A stretch of 64,000 nucleotides of DNA, taken from NCBI RefSeq assembly GCF_014243395.1, contig NZ_JACLCP010000005.1:62001-126000 (forward strand). The letters are read 5' to 3'. Shown here piece after piece: positions 43,020-51,167 of the stretch (its first letter is position 1; the number at the start of each line of letters is the position of its first letter). Both the position numbers and the translations under genes were made by a program. The notes under the pieces were generated by a model. The model did no database searches. It was not told where the DNA came from and saw nothing but the letters and a program-made list of their open reading frames with translations. The stretch comes from Winogradskyella flava (GTDB taxonomy: Bacteria; Bacteroidota; Bacteroidia; Flavobacteriales; Flavobacteriaceae).

Positions 43020-43027
43020 TATCTTTG
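43020..43027 (+). promoter_or_regulatory. PL6 gene -7 promoter element
   Basis: TATCTTTG, a perfect TAnnTTTG. Transcription would start near 43033, inside the following palindromes. Confidence 0.55.
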
Positions 43028-43030
43028 AAA

Positions 43031-43055
43031 TTGGTTAACCAATCTGGTTTTCCAG
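43031..43055. promoter_or_regulatory. Tandem operator-like palindromes at the PL6 transcription start
   Basis: TTGGTTAACCAA (43031-43042, perfect) and CTGGTTTTCCAG (43044-43055, CTGG/CCAG arms) start 13 bp apart. They lie just downstream of the -7 element and 18 bp before the ATG, where a bound repressor would block transcription. Confidence 0.5.
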
Positions 43056-43072
43056 TTTATGATGTGAAAGCT

Positions 43073-44815
43073 ATGAAAACTTATATGCTTGTGTTTTTAT
43101 TATTATTAGCATTTAATGCCAAAGGACAAATTGTTAGCAATAATGCAGAACTACAAAATGCGATATCAAATGCGCAAGCAGGCACTGTAATTGAGCTCGC
43201 CGATGGTACTTGGAACAGTGTTCAAATATCCATTAACGTTAATGCCATTGAATCCCAACCTTGTATTATTAAGGCACAAAATCCTGGAAGCGTATTTTTT
43301 GAAGGACGTTCAAATATTAGTTTAGGTGGTTCGTACATTATTTTTGAAGGTGTTGTTTTTCAAAATGCGTCCGGACTTATTACAAGTAATGGAAGAATAG
43401 AACCTATTATAGAATTTAGAGATACAAGCAATAATGATTGTATTAATTGTACTGTTAGAAATATAAAAGTAGATGCTTATAATGGTACTTCTACCCAAGA
43501 AGAAGATATTTTTAAATGGGTTATTATTTATGGTGAATATAATGAAGTAAGCTACTCTTCTTTCATAGGTAAAAATGGTGTAGGTAGTATTATTAATGAT
43601 AACCATAATAATTCAACACCAGATTATTCTAAAATACATCATAATTACTTTGCAGATAGAGTGCCTGTAAATAATGATGTTAACGGATTAAATGACCAAG
43701 ACGCTATTCGAATTGGTACCAGTACTACTTCGCTTTCGGATTCGTTCACCGAAGTTTATGACAATCTTTTTAATAATTGGTCAGGGGAAGTAGAAATCAT
43801 ATCTAACAAAAGTGGAAGTAATAGATATTACAATAACACATTTAGAGATTATCAAGGTACACTAACCTTAAGACATGGTAATAATGCTGATGTATATGGA
43901 AACTATTTTTTTGGAAATAATAATGCTTTTTCAGGAGGAGTAAGAGTCATTGGAGAAGATCATAAGGTATATAACAATTACTTTGAAGGTCTTAGATATA
44001 GAAAACCAAATGGATCAGGTTCTAATACCACAGGTGCTCTAAATGTAATGAATGGTCAAGTAAATTCTGCTTTAAGTGGTTATTATCAAGTTAAAAATGT
44101 ACAAATTGTAAATAATACGCTTGTCGACTGTGATCTAGGTATTAGAGTTGGTACGAGTCTGAGTGGGGCGACGCTGCCACCAGAAAATCTAATAGTTGCT
44201 AATAACATCATTTTAGATTCTGATATAAATGCGTTTCAAGAAATTACTGCTCCAATCGGAAGTTCGGTATATGAAGGAAATATCACCCAAAACGGAAGTT
44301 GGGATTTAACCAATGGTGTAAATTCCAACGAAACGGTTACTTCAGGATTATTAGCAAGTGGAACAGATTTTTACCGATTAGTATCAGGCAGTGCAGCTAT
44401 TGATGCTGGAGTAGGATCGTATACATTTTTAACCACAGATATTCTGTACGGAGATAGAGAGATGGATTTTGATGCAGGTGCAGAAGAATTTGGAGCAGGC
44501 GGAACTGTCGGGCCTTATGAGGTTGCAGATGTTGGCACCACAATAGGTTTTGGTACTCTGAATGCACTATCCGTTAATGACGTGAATATAGAAAGTGTCA
44601 CTGTTAAACTTCATCCTGTGCCATCTAATGGTGAACTAACTATTTCAAAAAAAGATGGAGCTATTGGACTTATAATAATATTTAATACACATGGAAAATT
44701 ACTCTATAAACAAAACATAGATCTCAAAACAGCAACTATCAATGTAAGTCAGTTTTCGTCAGGCGTCTATATTTTAAAAACAAATACAGCTAATTTGCGT
44801 TTTGTTATTGATTAA
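43073..44815 (+). CDS. PL6-family polysaccharide (alginate) lyase with T9SS tail
   Basis: 580 residues from the ATG at 43073, which starts a signal peptide ending near FNAKGQ; the longer open frame from 42983 runs through the promoter. The parallel beta-helix of chondroitinase-B/PL6 lyases is clear: LADGTW near the N-terminus, catalytic Lys246 in SNKSGSN and Arg267 in LTLRHGN, then VYGNYFFGNN and GGVRVIGEDHKVYNNYF. The last 75 residues are a T9SS sorting tail (VKLHPVPSNGELTISK, SSGVYILK). PL6 enzymes in marine Flavobacteriia usually cut alginate, often poly-MG. No SusCD or other alginate genes are adjacent, so it is a stand-alone secreted enzyme. Confidence 0.88.
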   Translation: MKTYMLVFLLLLAFNAKGQIVSNNAELQNAISNAQAGTVIELADGTWNSVQISINVNAIESQPCIIKAQNPGSVFFEGRSNISLGGSYIIFEGVVFQNASGLITSNGRIEPIIEFRDTSNNDCINCTVRNIKVDAYNGTSTQEEDIFKWVIIYGEYNEVSYSSFIGKNGVGSIINDNHNNSTPDYSKIHHNYFADRVPVNNDVNGLNDQDAIRIGTSTTSLSDSFTEVYDNLFNNWSGEVEIISNKSGSNRYYNNTFRDYQGTLTLRHGNNADVYGNYFFGNNNAFSGGVRVIGEDHKVYNNYFEGLRYRKPNGSGSNTTGALNVMNGQVNSALSGYYQVKNVQIVNNTLVDCDLGIRVGTSLSGATLPPENLIVANNIILDSDINAFQEITAPIGSSVYEGNITQNGSWDLTNGVNSNETVTSGLLASGTDFYRLVSGSAAIDAGVGSYTFLTTDILYGDREMDFDAGAEEFGAGGTVGPYEVADVGTTIGFGTLNALSVNDVNIESVTVKLHPVPSNGELTISKKDGAIGLIIIFNTHGKLLYKQNIDLKTATINVSQFSSGVYILKTNTANLRFVID

Positions 44816-44834
44816 TGGTATTATTCTATTTTAT

Positions 44835-44862
44835 AGCCACTCAATTCGTGTGGCTTTTTTAT
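44835..44862 (+). terminator. Terminator after the PL6 gene
   Basis: AGCCAC (44835-44840) with GTGGCT (44850-44855) and a T run. The arms resemble those of the hppA terminator 1.9 kb upstream. Confidence 0.7.
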
Positions 44863-44886
44863 TTTTATACCCTGTAACATCACTAA

Positions 44887-45885
44887 ATGTTAAAAAAAGA
44901 TCCCTTACAAATCATAGCTTTTCAAGGTTATGGTACAGATACCCATTTCTATGCTCGCGGTAGAGCTCTGGAGGACGAATCCATAGATTTAGAAAATCAG
45001 CATATTTGGCACCTCATTATAAACACCTGGAAGCGTTTTGAAACCGATGAAATAAAAAATGTTGGTATTGATATCAAGCTTCCAAACCATATAATTTTAA
45101 AAGGTACTACGGATAGTGATGGCTATTATAAGGTTGACGCTGATCTCCGTGATTTGAAAAAAATAACAAATGAAGAAGGATGGCTGCCTTTTGAGTTATC
45201 TTATAATGATGTAAACATAAAGCGAACCATTCAGAATGAAAATCGATTTCCTGGAGAAATATTGATTCCGTCCGCTAAAGCACAATTTGGTGTAGCTAGC
45301 GATATTGATGATACTATTTTGCATACAGGAGTAGTGTCTACGCTAAAATGGAAAGTCATTTATAATTCCGTATTCAAACATGCCAAAAATAGAATACCAC
45401 TTGAAGGTGCTGCGGAGTTTTATCATAAATTACATAGAGGCGCTTCGGACGATAATGCCAACCCTATTTTTTATGTCAGTCATAGTCCATGGAATTTGTA
45501 TCGCTATCTCGAGTTGTTTTTGAGACAGAATAATTTCCCGAAGGGTCCAATATTATTAAGGAGTTTTAGTAATATATTGAGAAAGAAATCTCAAGATGAC
45601 AAACCTCAAAAGCAAAAAGAAATTTTAAACCTTCTTAAAACCTATCCCGATTTGCCATTTATTCTCATTGGAGATAGTGGAGAGCACGATCCCGATATCT
45701 ATATGGAGATTGCAGAAGAATTTCCGGATCGAATATTATCAATTTATCTCAGAAGTGTGAAGCATAGGAAGAAAATGCTGCGTGTAAGAGCATTAGTTGA
45801 AAACTATAAAACAACGCCTGTATTAATGGTAGAAAATAGTCAGCAAGCTATTGAGCATGCAAAACAACATGGTTTTATTGCTTAA
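44887..45885 (+). CDS. App1-like phosphatidate phosphatase domain protein (DUF2183)
   Basis: 332 residues, no signal peptide. The HAD-like motif is ASDIDDTIL (Asp139, Asp141), followed by YVSHSPWNLYRYLELFLRQN and FILIGDSGEHDPDIY, the App1/DUF2183 signature. The first roughly 130 residues form a beta-rich domain (FQGYGTDTHFYARGRAL). The yeast relative App1 dephosphorylates phosphatidate; the bacterial substrate is untested. Its stop codon overlaps that of the convergent deoxynucleoside kinase gene within TTAA at 45882-45885. Confidence 0.85.
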   Translation: MLKKDPLQIIAFQGYGTDTHFYARGRALEDESIDLENQHIWHLIINTWKRFETDEIKNVGIDIKLPNHIILKGTTDSDGYYKVDADLRDLKKITNEEGWLPFELSYNDVNIKRTIQNENRFPGEILIPSAKAQFGVASDIDDTILHTGVVSTLKWKVIYNSVFKHAKNRIPLEGAAEFYHKLHRGASDDNANPIFYVSHSPWNLYRYLELFLRQNNFPKGPILLRSFSNILRKKSQDDKPQKQKEILNLLKTYPDLPFILIGDSGEHDPDIYMEIAEEFPDRILSIYLRSVKHRKKMLRVRALVENYKTTPVLMVENSQQAIEHAKQHGFIA

Positions 45886-46496
45886 AATAAACCGTGAATC
45901 TGAGCATCAATTTTATTAATGATGCCTCCTAAATCTTCCGGATTGGTCACGAAATCGAGATTGTCTACATCTATAATAAGCAAGTTGCCTTTGTCGTATT
46001 TAGTAATCCAAGCTTCGTAGCGTTCATTCAATCGACTCAGGTAATCAATACTAATGGTGTTTTCATAATCACGACCACGCTTATGAATTTGTGCTACCAA
46101 ATTTGGAATGCTACTTCGCAAATAGATTAATAAGTCAGGACCTTTTACAAAAGATTCCATTAACTCAAATAAAGAAGAGTAGTTTTCAAAATCACGATTG
46201 GTCATTAAGCCCATAGCGTGCAAGTTGGGAGCGAAAATATGGGCATCCTCATATATGGTTCTATCCTGTATGATATCCTTTCCACTATTATGAATCTGAT
46301 TGACCTGACGAAATCTGCTGTTTAAGAAATAGACCTGTAAGTTAAAGCTCCAACGTTCCATTTGATTATAAAAATCGTCTAGATATGGATTGTCAACAAC
46401 ATCTTCTAATTGGGCTTCCCACTTGTAATGTTTGGCGAGTAATTTTGTGAGCGTGGTTTTACCTGCTCCTATATTTCCTGCAACAGCAACATGCAT
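45882..46496 (-). CDS. Deoxynucleoside kinase
   Basis: 204 residues. P-loop GNIGAGKTT (residues 7-15), QDRTIYEDAHIF carrying the DR catalytic motif, LIYLRSSIPNLVAQIHKRGRDYE as the lid region. It phosphorylates deoxynucleosides for salvage; purine versus pyrimidine preference cannot be read. It starts 3 bp after the upstream hypothetical gene ends, so both are one unit. Together with the nucleoside transporter and thyA it completes a deoxynucleotide supply set. Confidence 0.9.
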   Translation of the reverse strand: MHVAVAGNIGAGKTTLTKLLAKHYKWEAQLEDVVDNPYLDDFYNQMERWSFNLQVYFLNSRFRQVNQIHNSGKDIIQDRTIYEDAHIFAPNLHAMGLMTNRDFENYSSLFELMESFVKGPDLLIYLRSSIPNLVAQIHKRGRDYENTISIDYLSRLNERYEAWITKYDKGNLLIIDVDNLDFVTNPEDLGGIINKIDAQIHGLF

Positions 46497-46499
46497 AAT

Positions 46500-47282
46500 C
46501 TATTCTAGTTTAAGTTGGTATTGACGCAGAATTTCGTCGTCGTAAATATACAAGGTTTCATTGGTTACCAAAAACTGATTTATTAACAAATTTGGATGTT
46601 CAACAGGTTTTATTTCAGTAGTGTTTTTAGTTAAAATATTCAGTCCATTGTCTTTTTTCAACACTAAATGTGCTTTACTAAATGCCATATTTTCAAAACC
46701 ATCATTTTTGTGTTTTGCTATTAAGCTTCCAAAATAATTATAGATGTATAAATAGTTTTCCGTGAGCATGTAGCAATTATTGTAGTCGCTTTTAAGATCT
46801 AAGATTTGTGACTGTACAGGTACCGTTTTCAATCTTATCTTATTGGTTTTGTAGTCATACAATTCCAACTGCTGTAAATCTTGATTGAATATCCAAAGCG
46901 TGTTGTCGTATCCAGTGGATATAAAACTTACGTTTTTATAAGGTTGAACAGTATTAAAGTCTATTTTAAAGACTTCAGCTAGGCGATTATCTAAAATAAT
47001 TACGGTATTAAAATCTTGATAAAATAAATTGATTTTTAAAGGGTTAAAGGCATTGGCAGAGGTGATTTCACTAAGCTGAAAATTAGTGTAGGTGATTGTG
47101 GTGTCCTTGGTTTTTTTATGAAAGGTATTGTCTTCTGCTGTATAATACAGTGTCCCGAAAGTATCGACTCCAAAAATCTTGTCAGCTTTTAGAGTGGTAG
47201 AGTCTTTTATACTGATATGAATTTGCTCTTGGGCAAAAGCTGAAAAACTGATTATAAAAAAGAAAATAAATGCTTTGTACAT
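46500..47282 (-). CDS. Exported beta-propeller-like protein, unknown function
   Basis: 260 residues with a signal peptide (ISFSAFAQEQ). The sequence is a series of four-stranded-like units with alternating hydrophobic residues and Asp/Asn turns (FGTLYYTAEDN, NTLWIFNQDLQQLELYDYKTN, NLLINQFLVTNETLYIYDDEIL), as in small beta-propellers. No metal or catalytic motif. It directly precedes the deoxynucleoside kinase gene (3-bp gap), a pairing I cannot explain functionally. Confidence 0.65.
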   Translation of the reverse strand: MYKAFIFFFIISFSAFAQEQIHISIKDSTTLKADKIFGVDTFGTLYYTAEDNTFHKKTKDTTITYTNFQLSEITSANAFNPLKINLFYQDFNTVIILDNRLAEVFKIDFNTVQPYKNVSFISTGYDNTLWIFNQDLQQLELYDYKTNKIRLKTVPVQSQILDLKSDYNNCYMLTENYLYIYNYFGSLIAKHKNDGFENMAFSKAHLVLKKDNGLNILTKNTTEIKPVEHPNLLINQFLVTNETLYIYDDEILRQYQLKLE

Positions 47283-47339
47283 AGGATTCAGAAAAGTACA
47301 AAAATTGCTCCAAACGTTTACTGTCGTTCTAAACTTTTA

Positions 47340-47424
47340 CAATGAGCTTGTCGAAGTTTGTTTCAGTATCTCAATTCACATAGTCGATGCTTTTTATGGG
47401 ATGCTGAATGAAGTCAGTATGACA
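47340..47424. repeat. Degenerate palindromic repeat, second copy
   Basis: TTTCAGTATCTCA (47361-47373) and ATGCTGAATGAAGTCAGTATGACA split around 20 (47401-47424) are degenerate forms, in opposite orientation, of the unit at 25801-25829. CAATGAGCTTGTCGAAG at 47340-47356 adjoins them. This fills the gap after the response regulator gene. Confidence 0.45.
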
Positions 47425-47442
47425 AACCGATAGGATGGCATT

Positions 47443-48126
47443 TTAAACGGTAAGTTTATAACCATATCCACGGACATTAATAATTTGAATGTTCTCATCT
47501 TTCTTCAGTTTCTTGCGAAGCTTGGTAATAAAAACATCCATACTACGAGTCGAGAAAAAGTCATCCGTTCCCCAGAGTTTGTTAAGAATTAATGAGCGAT
47601 CCAAAACCTTATTCTTGTTTTGTATAAGATGAAATAATAAATGTGCTTCTCTGTGCGTTAACTGGACCGATTCCTCATCTCTAAACTGAAGCTGCTGTTT
47701 CGGAAAATCAAACGAATAATGGCCGACTTCAAATACTTTGGACGTTTTTTGAACGGCAGTACGGTTTATCAAATTATGGATACGCACAATGAGCTCTTCC
47801 ATGCTAAAAGGTTTTTTCAAATAATCATTCCCTCCAATGGAAAAGCCTTCAACAACATCTGCAGTTTGTGATTTTGCTGTTAAAAAAATAATGGGAATGG
47901 TATTATCTATAGCTCGTATTTCTTTCGCCAAAGTAAAGCCATCTTTTTTGGGCATCATAACGTCCAAGACCAAAATATCTGGATTTTCTGAATTATACTT
48001 TTCATAGGCCTTTTCGCCGTTTTCGCAAAGAATAACTTCAAAGTCTCTGGTTTCGAGACTTTCTTTTATTATCTGACCTAATGCTGCTTCATCTTCAGCT
48101 ATTAATAGTTTTATGTTTTCAGCCAT
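47443..48126 (-). CDS. OmpR-family response regulator
   Basis: 227 residues. Receiver domain with the phospho-acceptor Asp55 in LVLDVMMPKKDG, Thr/Lys in IFLTAKSQ, then a C-terminal winged helix (LTHREAHLLFHLIQNKNKVLDRSLILNKLWG, FITKLRKKLKKD, VRGYGYKL). It binds DNA as a dimer, usually on direct repeats about 10-11 bp apart. Its start overlaps the end of the histidine kinase gene by 8 bp, so the two are coupled. The phased GTTAAC sites at 49697-49722 are its likely target. Confidence 0.94.
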   Translation of the reverse strand: MAENIKLLIAEDEAALGQIIKESLETRDFEVILCENGEKAYEKYNSENPDILVLDVMMPKKDGFTLAKEIRAIDNTIPIIFLTAKSQTADVVEGFSIGGNDYLKKPFSMEELIVRIHNLINRTAVQKTSKVFEVGHYSFDFPKQQLQFRDEESVQLTHREAHLLFHLIQNKNKVLDRSLILNKLWGTDDFFSTRSMDVFITKLRKKLKKDENIQIINVRGYGYKLTV

Positions 48127-49657
48127 TGGGAAGCGATATTTTAAAAGTCGTAAGATTATGTTCTATAGCTAAACTAATAATGCCCTCATGTTTTTCAATA
48201 ATCGTTTTGGTGTAATAAAGACCAATTCCGAAACCTTTGACGTTATGGGTATTGCCTTCGGTAACACGATAGAACTTTTCGAAAATTCGCTCTTTATTAT
48301 CTTTAGATAAAGAATTTCCATTATCGGAAATATGGATATGAAACAAATCCTTTTTAGGTATTAAATCTATGAAAATGATGTTCCCTCCATATTTAACGGC
48401 ATTATCGAAAATATTGTTCAGGGCATTTTCAAAATGAAAAACATCTACGCTGGCCATTAAGCTATCTGCCCTAAAGTTTGTTTGGAATTCCTTTTCTGGA
48501 TACTGGATTTTATACCTGTTTGACAAAGTGTTTAGCAGATCGACAATATCAATTTGGTCTTTATTTAATTCCAAACTGTCGCTGTCCAGTGTTGCAGTTT
48601 CTAGAAGTTTTTCTACCATTATATTCAACTTGTTTAATTGCTCAGAGGACATATTGATATACTTTTTTGTCTTCTCTTTATCGTCAATGCCGTTGAAGTT
48701 ATTGATACTTTCTAAAGCAACACCAATAGTTGCTATTGGTGTTTTAAACTCATGTGTAATATTACTTATGAGGTCGTTTTTAACTTCTGCTAATTGTTTT
48801 TGGTGTTTTATGATTTTTAGTAAATAGAAAAGACAGCTAATAACTGCTAATACTAGTAGTGTTGATATCGAAATTCCACCTAACATTCGTTTTAAAACGA
48901 CTTTGGTTTCATTGGTAAAATCGATGCTTAATTCACTTTCTTTTGGTAAGAAAGAGGACTTTGAAAGCACATTCAATAATGTGCCATTACCTAAGTCTGT
49001 GGTGTCTGTTTTTACAATAATTAAATTATTCGAAGTGTTAAAACTATATTCTGGCTGTTTATAATTTAATTGATAGTCAACACTAATATTTTTCCGACTC
49101 AATTCAGACTTTAGGTTGCCATCTATTTTTTTTAGATTTAGAGTATCATTAGTAATGGAGATAACAATTTTTGAAGTCAACATTTCTAAATTAGAAATAT
49201 CGGAAGAATCACGAACCTGCTTTGTGTTTCTTAAAGTTGCTTTAATTGAATCTAGGGAAACGGGTTTGTGCCGCTCAGTGTAATGTTTCATCATTGAGTC
49301 GGCTTTTAAGCCTCTTAAAACCGTAATATCGTCAATAAAATTTATGCTTATGGAATCTAAGTTTTTAAAAGAACCTTCAGATTCATCAATTGTGCTTAAA
49401 AGTTTTCGAAATTTCCCTCCCTGTTTAAATACTTCTTTATGACCTTTTCCATTGAAAGAAAATCCTAAGGTTGTTTTTTGAGCTAAATCTGCATAATAAT
49501 CGTCCACAGCTTTATCCAAACTAACCTGCACATCATTAATCAATTGCTGTTTATTAATCTGATAATTTTTAAAATTCCAATAGACTTGTATGCCAATTGT
49601 GACCACTATTACCAATACAATGGTGTATAAGATATATTTATAACGTTGATCGTTCAT
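48119..49657 (-). CDS. Sensor histidine kinase
   Basis: 512 residues. One helix at about 9-27, a periplasmic sensor region of about 230 residues without recognised domain, a second helix near 262-282 (ISTLLVLAVISCLFYLL), then HisKA with His302 in ITHEFKTP and an HATPase_c domain (NALNNIFDNAVKYGG, GFGIGLYYTK). It phosphorylates the response regulator encoded downstream with 8-bp overlap. A TACTTTTG element lies at 49669-49662, only a few bases from the start codon, so the message may be nearly leaderless. The signal sensed is unknown. Confidence 0.93.
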   Translation of the reverse strand: MNDQRYKYILYTIVLVIVVTIGIQVYWNFKNYQINKQQLINDVQVSLDKAVDDYYADLAQKTTLGFSFNGKGHKEVFKQGGKFRKLLSTIDESEGSFKNLDSISINFIDDITVLRGLKADSMMKHYTERHKPVSLDSIKATLRNTKQVRDSSDISNLEMLTSKIVISITNDTLNLKKIDGNLKSELSRKNISVDYQLNYKQPEYSFNTSNNLIIVKTDTTDLGNGTLLNVLSKSSFLPKESELSIDFTNETKVVLKRMLGGISISTLLVLAVISCLFYLLKIIKHQKQLAEVKNDLISNITHEFKTPIATIGVALESINNFNGIDDKEKTKKYINMSSEQLNKLNIMVEKLLETATLDSDSLELNKDQIDIVDLLNTLSNRYKIQYPEKEFQTNFRADSLMASVDVFHFENALNNIFDNAVKYGGNIIFIDLIPKKDLFHIHISDNGNSLSKDNKERIFEKFYRVTEGNTHNVKGFGIGLYYTKTIIEKHEGIISLAIEHNLTTFKISLPNG

Positions 49658-49661
49658 GCTT

Positions 49662-49669
49662 CAAAAGTA
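49662..49669 (-). promoter_or_regulatory. Putative -7 element of the kinase/regulator operon
   Basis: Minus-strand TACTTTTG, a perfect TAnnTTTG, 4 bp from the kinase start codon. Confidence 0.5.
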
Positions 49670-49696
49670 TAGGTTAATCACAAGTTAAACTAATCG

Positions 49697-49722
49697 GTTA
49701 ACACACGTTAACACAGGTTAAC
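49697..49722. promoter_or_regulatory. Three GTTAAC sites phased at 10 bp, candidate response-regulator operator
   Basis: GTTAAC occurs at 49697-49702, 49707-49712 and 49717-49722, separated by ACAC and ACAG. One helical turn apart, they lie on one face of the DNA between the two divergent promoters. Imperfect GTTAAT (49673) and GTTAAA (49684) flank them. Confidence 0.6.
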
Positions 49723-49744
49723 TTAAAAAAATAATTATGCTGTT

Positions 49745-49752
49745 GATATTTG
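49745..49752 (+). promoter_or_regulatory. Putative -7 element of the small secreted protein/GLPGLI unit
   Basis: GATATTTG, five of six fixed positions of TAnnTTTG, 32 bp before the start. No -33 TTG is present; the GTTAAC array ends where it would be, as at activator-dependent promoters. Confidence 0.45.
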
Positions 49753-49783
49753 TGATGTATTAATCATAAAACAAAAACATCAA

Positions 49784-50161
49784 ATGAAAAATTTCATCAC
49801 AGGCTTATCACTTTTAATGATAGCGCTAACTTTTGGGCAAACTAAAAGTCTCAGTGGAACTTTAGAAACTTCTGAAAAAGAAACTAAGATTGAAAATTTA
49901 AAAATTGAAATAACTGTAGATTCTGTAGAGGAAATAAAATCTACGTTTTCAACTGAGGATATCAAACGCATTCTAGATGAAATATCAGAAGATGAAAGCA
50001 TCATATTTAAGATGACTTGTAATAATAAGAATGCTTCAACTGGTTATAAATCATCAGCGTCTTATACGGTTAAAGGGAATACTGATGATAAAGATTTTTT
50101 TATCAAAAGCATTAAAAAGGTAAGAAAAGCAGCAATTAAGTATTATAAAAATAGAGCATAA
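49784..50161 (+). CDS. Small exported protein of unknown function
   Basis: 125 residues: signal peptide (MIALTFGQ), a hydrophilic body with many Glu, Lys and Ser, one cysteine (MTCNNKNA). A helix around EDIKRILDEISEDES and a basic C-terminus (KKVRKAAIKYYKNRA). I recognise no domain. It is first in the unit downstream of the phased GTTAAC sites and ends 1 bp before the GLPGLI gene starts, so it is surely part of that system, perhaps as a periplasmic partner or signal. Confidence 0.7.
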   Translation: MKNFITGLSLLMIALTFGQTKSLSGTLETSEKETKIENLKIEITVDSVEEIKSTFSTEDIKRILDEISEDESIIFKMTCNNKNASTGYKSSASYTVKGNTDDKDFFIKSIKKVRKAAIKYYKNRA

Positions 50162-50162
50162 T

Positions 50163-51068
50163 ATGACAACAATTATTAGAGTTTTAGTCTTGGCATTAAT
50201 GTTAGCCTTCTTTAACGGTAATGCACAAGATTTTCAAGGCGTCGCAACATACAAGACGCTTACAAAATTAAATTTAAAGTTAGATAGTACAAGCTTAGGG
50301 AGTACCAAAGCAAAATCTAGTGATGTAAGTATCTCGACAGAGATGCGAGAACAAATAATGGAACAATTAAAGAAAGGTTCTCAACAGACCTATAAGTTAA
50401 GTTTCGATAAGGAACAATCTATCTATAAAAAAGAAGAAAAATTAGAGAAGCCAAAACCTAACTCTGGCAATGTAAGTTTTTCGATTAACTTTAGTGGAGG
50501 AGCGGGTGATATCCTATATAAAAATATTAAAGAGAAAAGGTATACGAGTTCAAGCGAAACTTTTAGTAAGTTATTTTTAATACAAGATGAGCTTCAAGAA
50601 CATGACTGGAAATTAGAAAATGAAACAAAAAATATAGGAGAATATACTTGTTATAAAGCGACTAAGACATTTACAAGAAAAGAAACGGTAAGGACATTTA
50701 CCAGTTTTAATGTAAATGGCAAAGACAAAGAAGATGAAAAAAAGAAAGAGCCAGAAACAAAAGAGGTTGAAGTAACGGTTACTGCATGGTACACACCTCA
50801 AATTCCTGTTAGTACAGGTCCAGACATTTATCACGGACTTCCTGGTTTAATCTTGGAGGTTAATGATGGAAGAACAACGACGATTTGTAGTAAGATTGAG
50901 ATTAACCCAAAAGACGGTTTTGAGATTAAAGAACCTAAAAAAGGTAAAAAAGTCAATCAAAAAGAATACGATAAAATTGTAAAGAAAAAGTCAGAGGAAC
51001 AGATGGAGCAATTTAGATCTAGACGCAGAAGCGGCGAGTCTGTGCAAATGATAAAAATTGGTGGTTAA
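50163..51068 (+). CDS. GLPGLI family protein, copy 1
   Basis: 301 residues with signal peptide (FFNGNAQDF). The family signature is HGLPGLILEVNDGRTT, preceded by TAWYTPQIPVSTGP. Before it lies a beta-rich part with the paired block WKLENETKNIGEYTCYKATKT shared by all three copies. The function of the family is unknown; members are periplasmic or outer-membrane associated in Bacteroidota. It follows the small exported protein and precedes a TonB-linked receptor by 99 bp. Confidence 0.85.
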   Translation: MTTIIRVLVLALMLAFFNGNAQDFQGVATYKTLTKLNLKLDSTSLGSTKAKSSDVSISTEMREQIMEQLKKGSQQTYKLSFDKEQSIYKKEEKLEKPKPNSGNVSFSINFSGGAGDILYKNIKEKRYTSSSETFSKLFLIQDELQEHDWKLENETKNIGEYTCYKATKTFTRKETVRTFTSFNVNGKDKEDEKKKEPETKEVEVTVTAWYTPQIPVSTGPDIYHGLPGLILEVNDGRTTTICSKIEINPKDGFEIKEPKKGKKVNQKEYDKIVKKKSEEQMEQFRSRRRSGESVQMIKIGG

Positions 51069-51167
51069 TACTTAGTCCTATAAATCAATAAAATCATATG
51101 TAATTATTATTCATATAAGGATCAAAGTAGGGTGTCTTATAACTTTTCAAATTTAACAAATCATATA

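Noticed and set aside
42983..43072. Upstream start for the PL6 lyase
   Set aside because: This part contains the -7 element and palindromes and precedes the natural signal peptide.
49697..49722. GTTAAC array as a CRISPR or simple satellite
   Set aside because: Units are 10 bp with no spacers and only three copies; position between divergent promoters fits an operator better.
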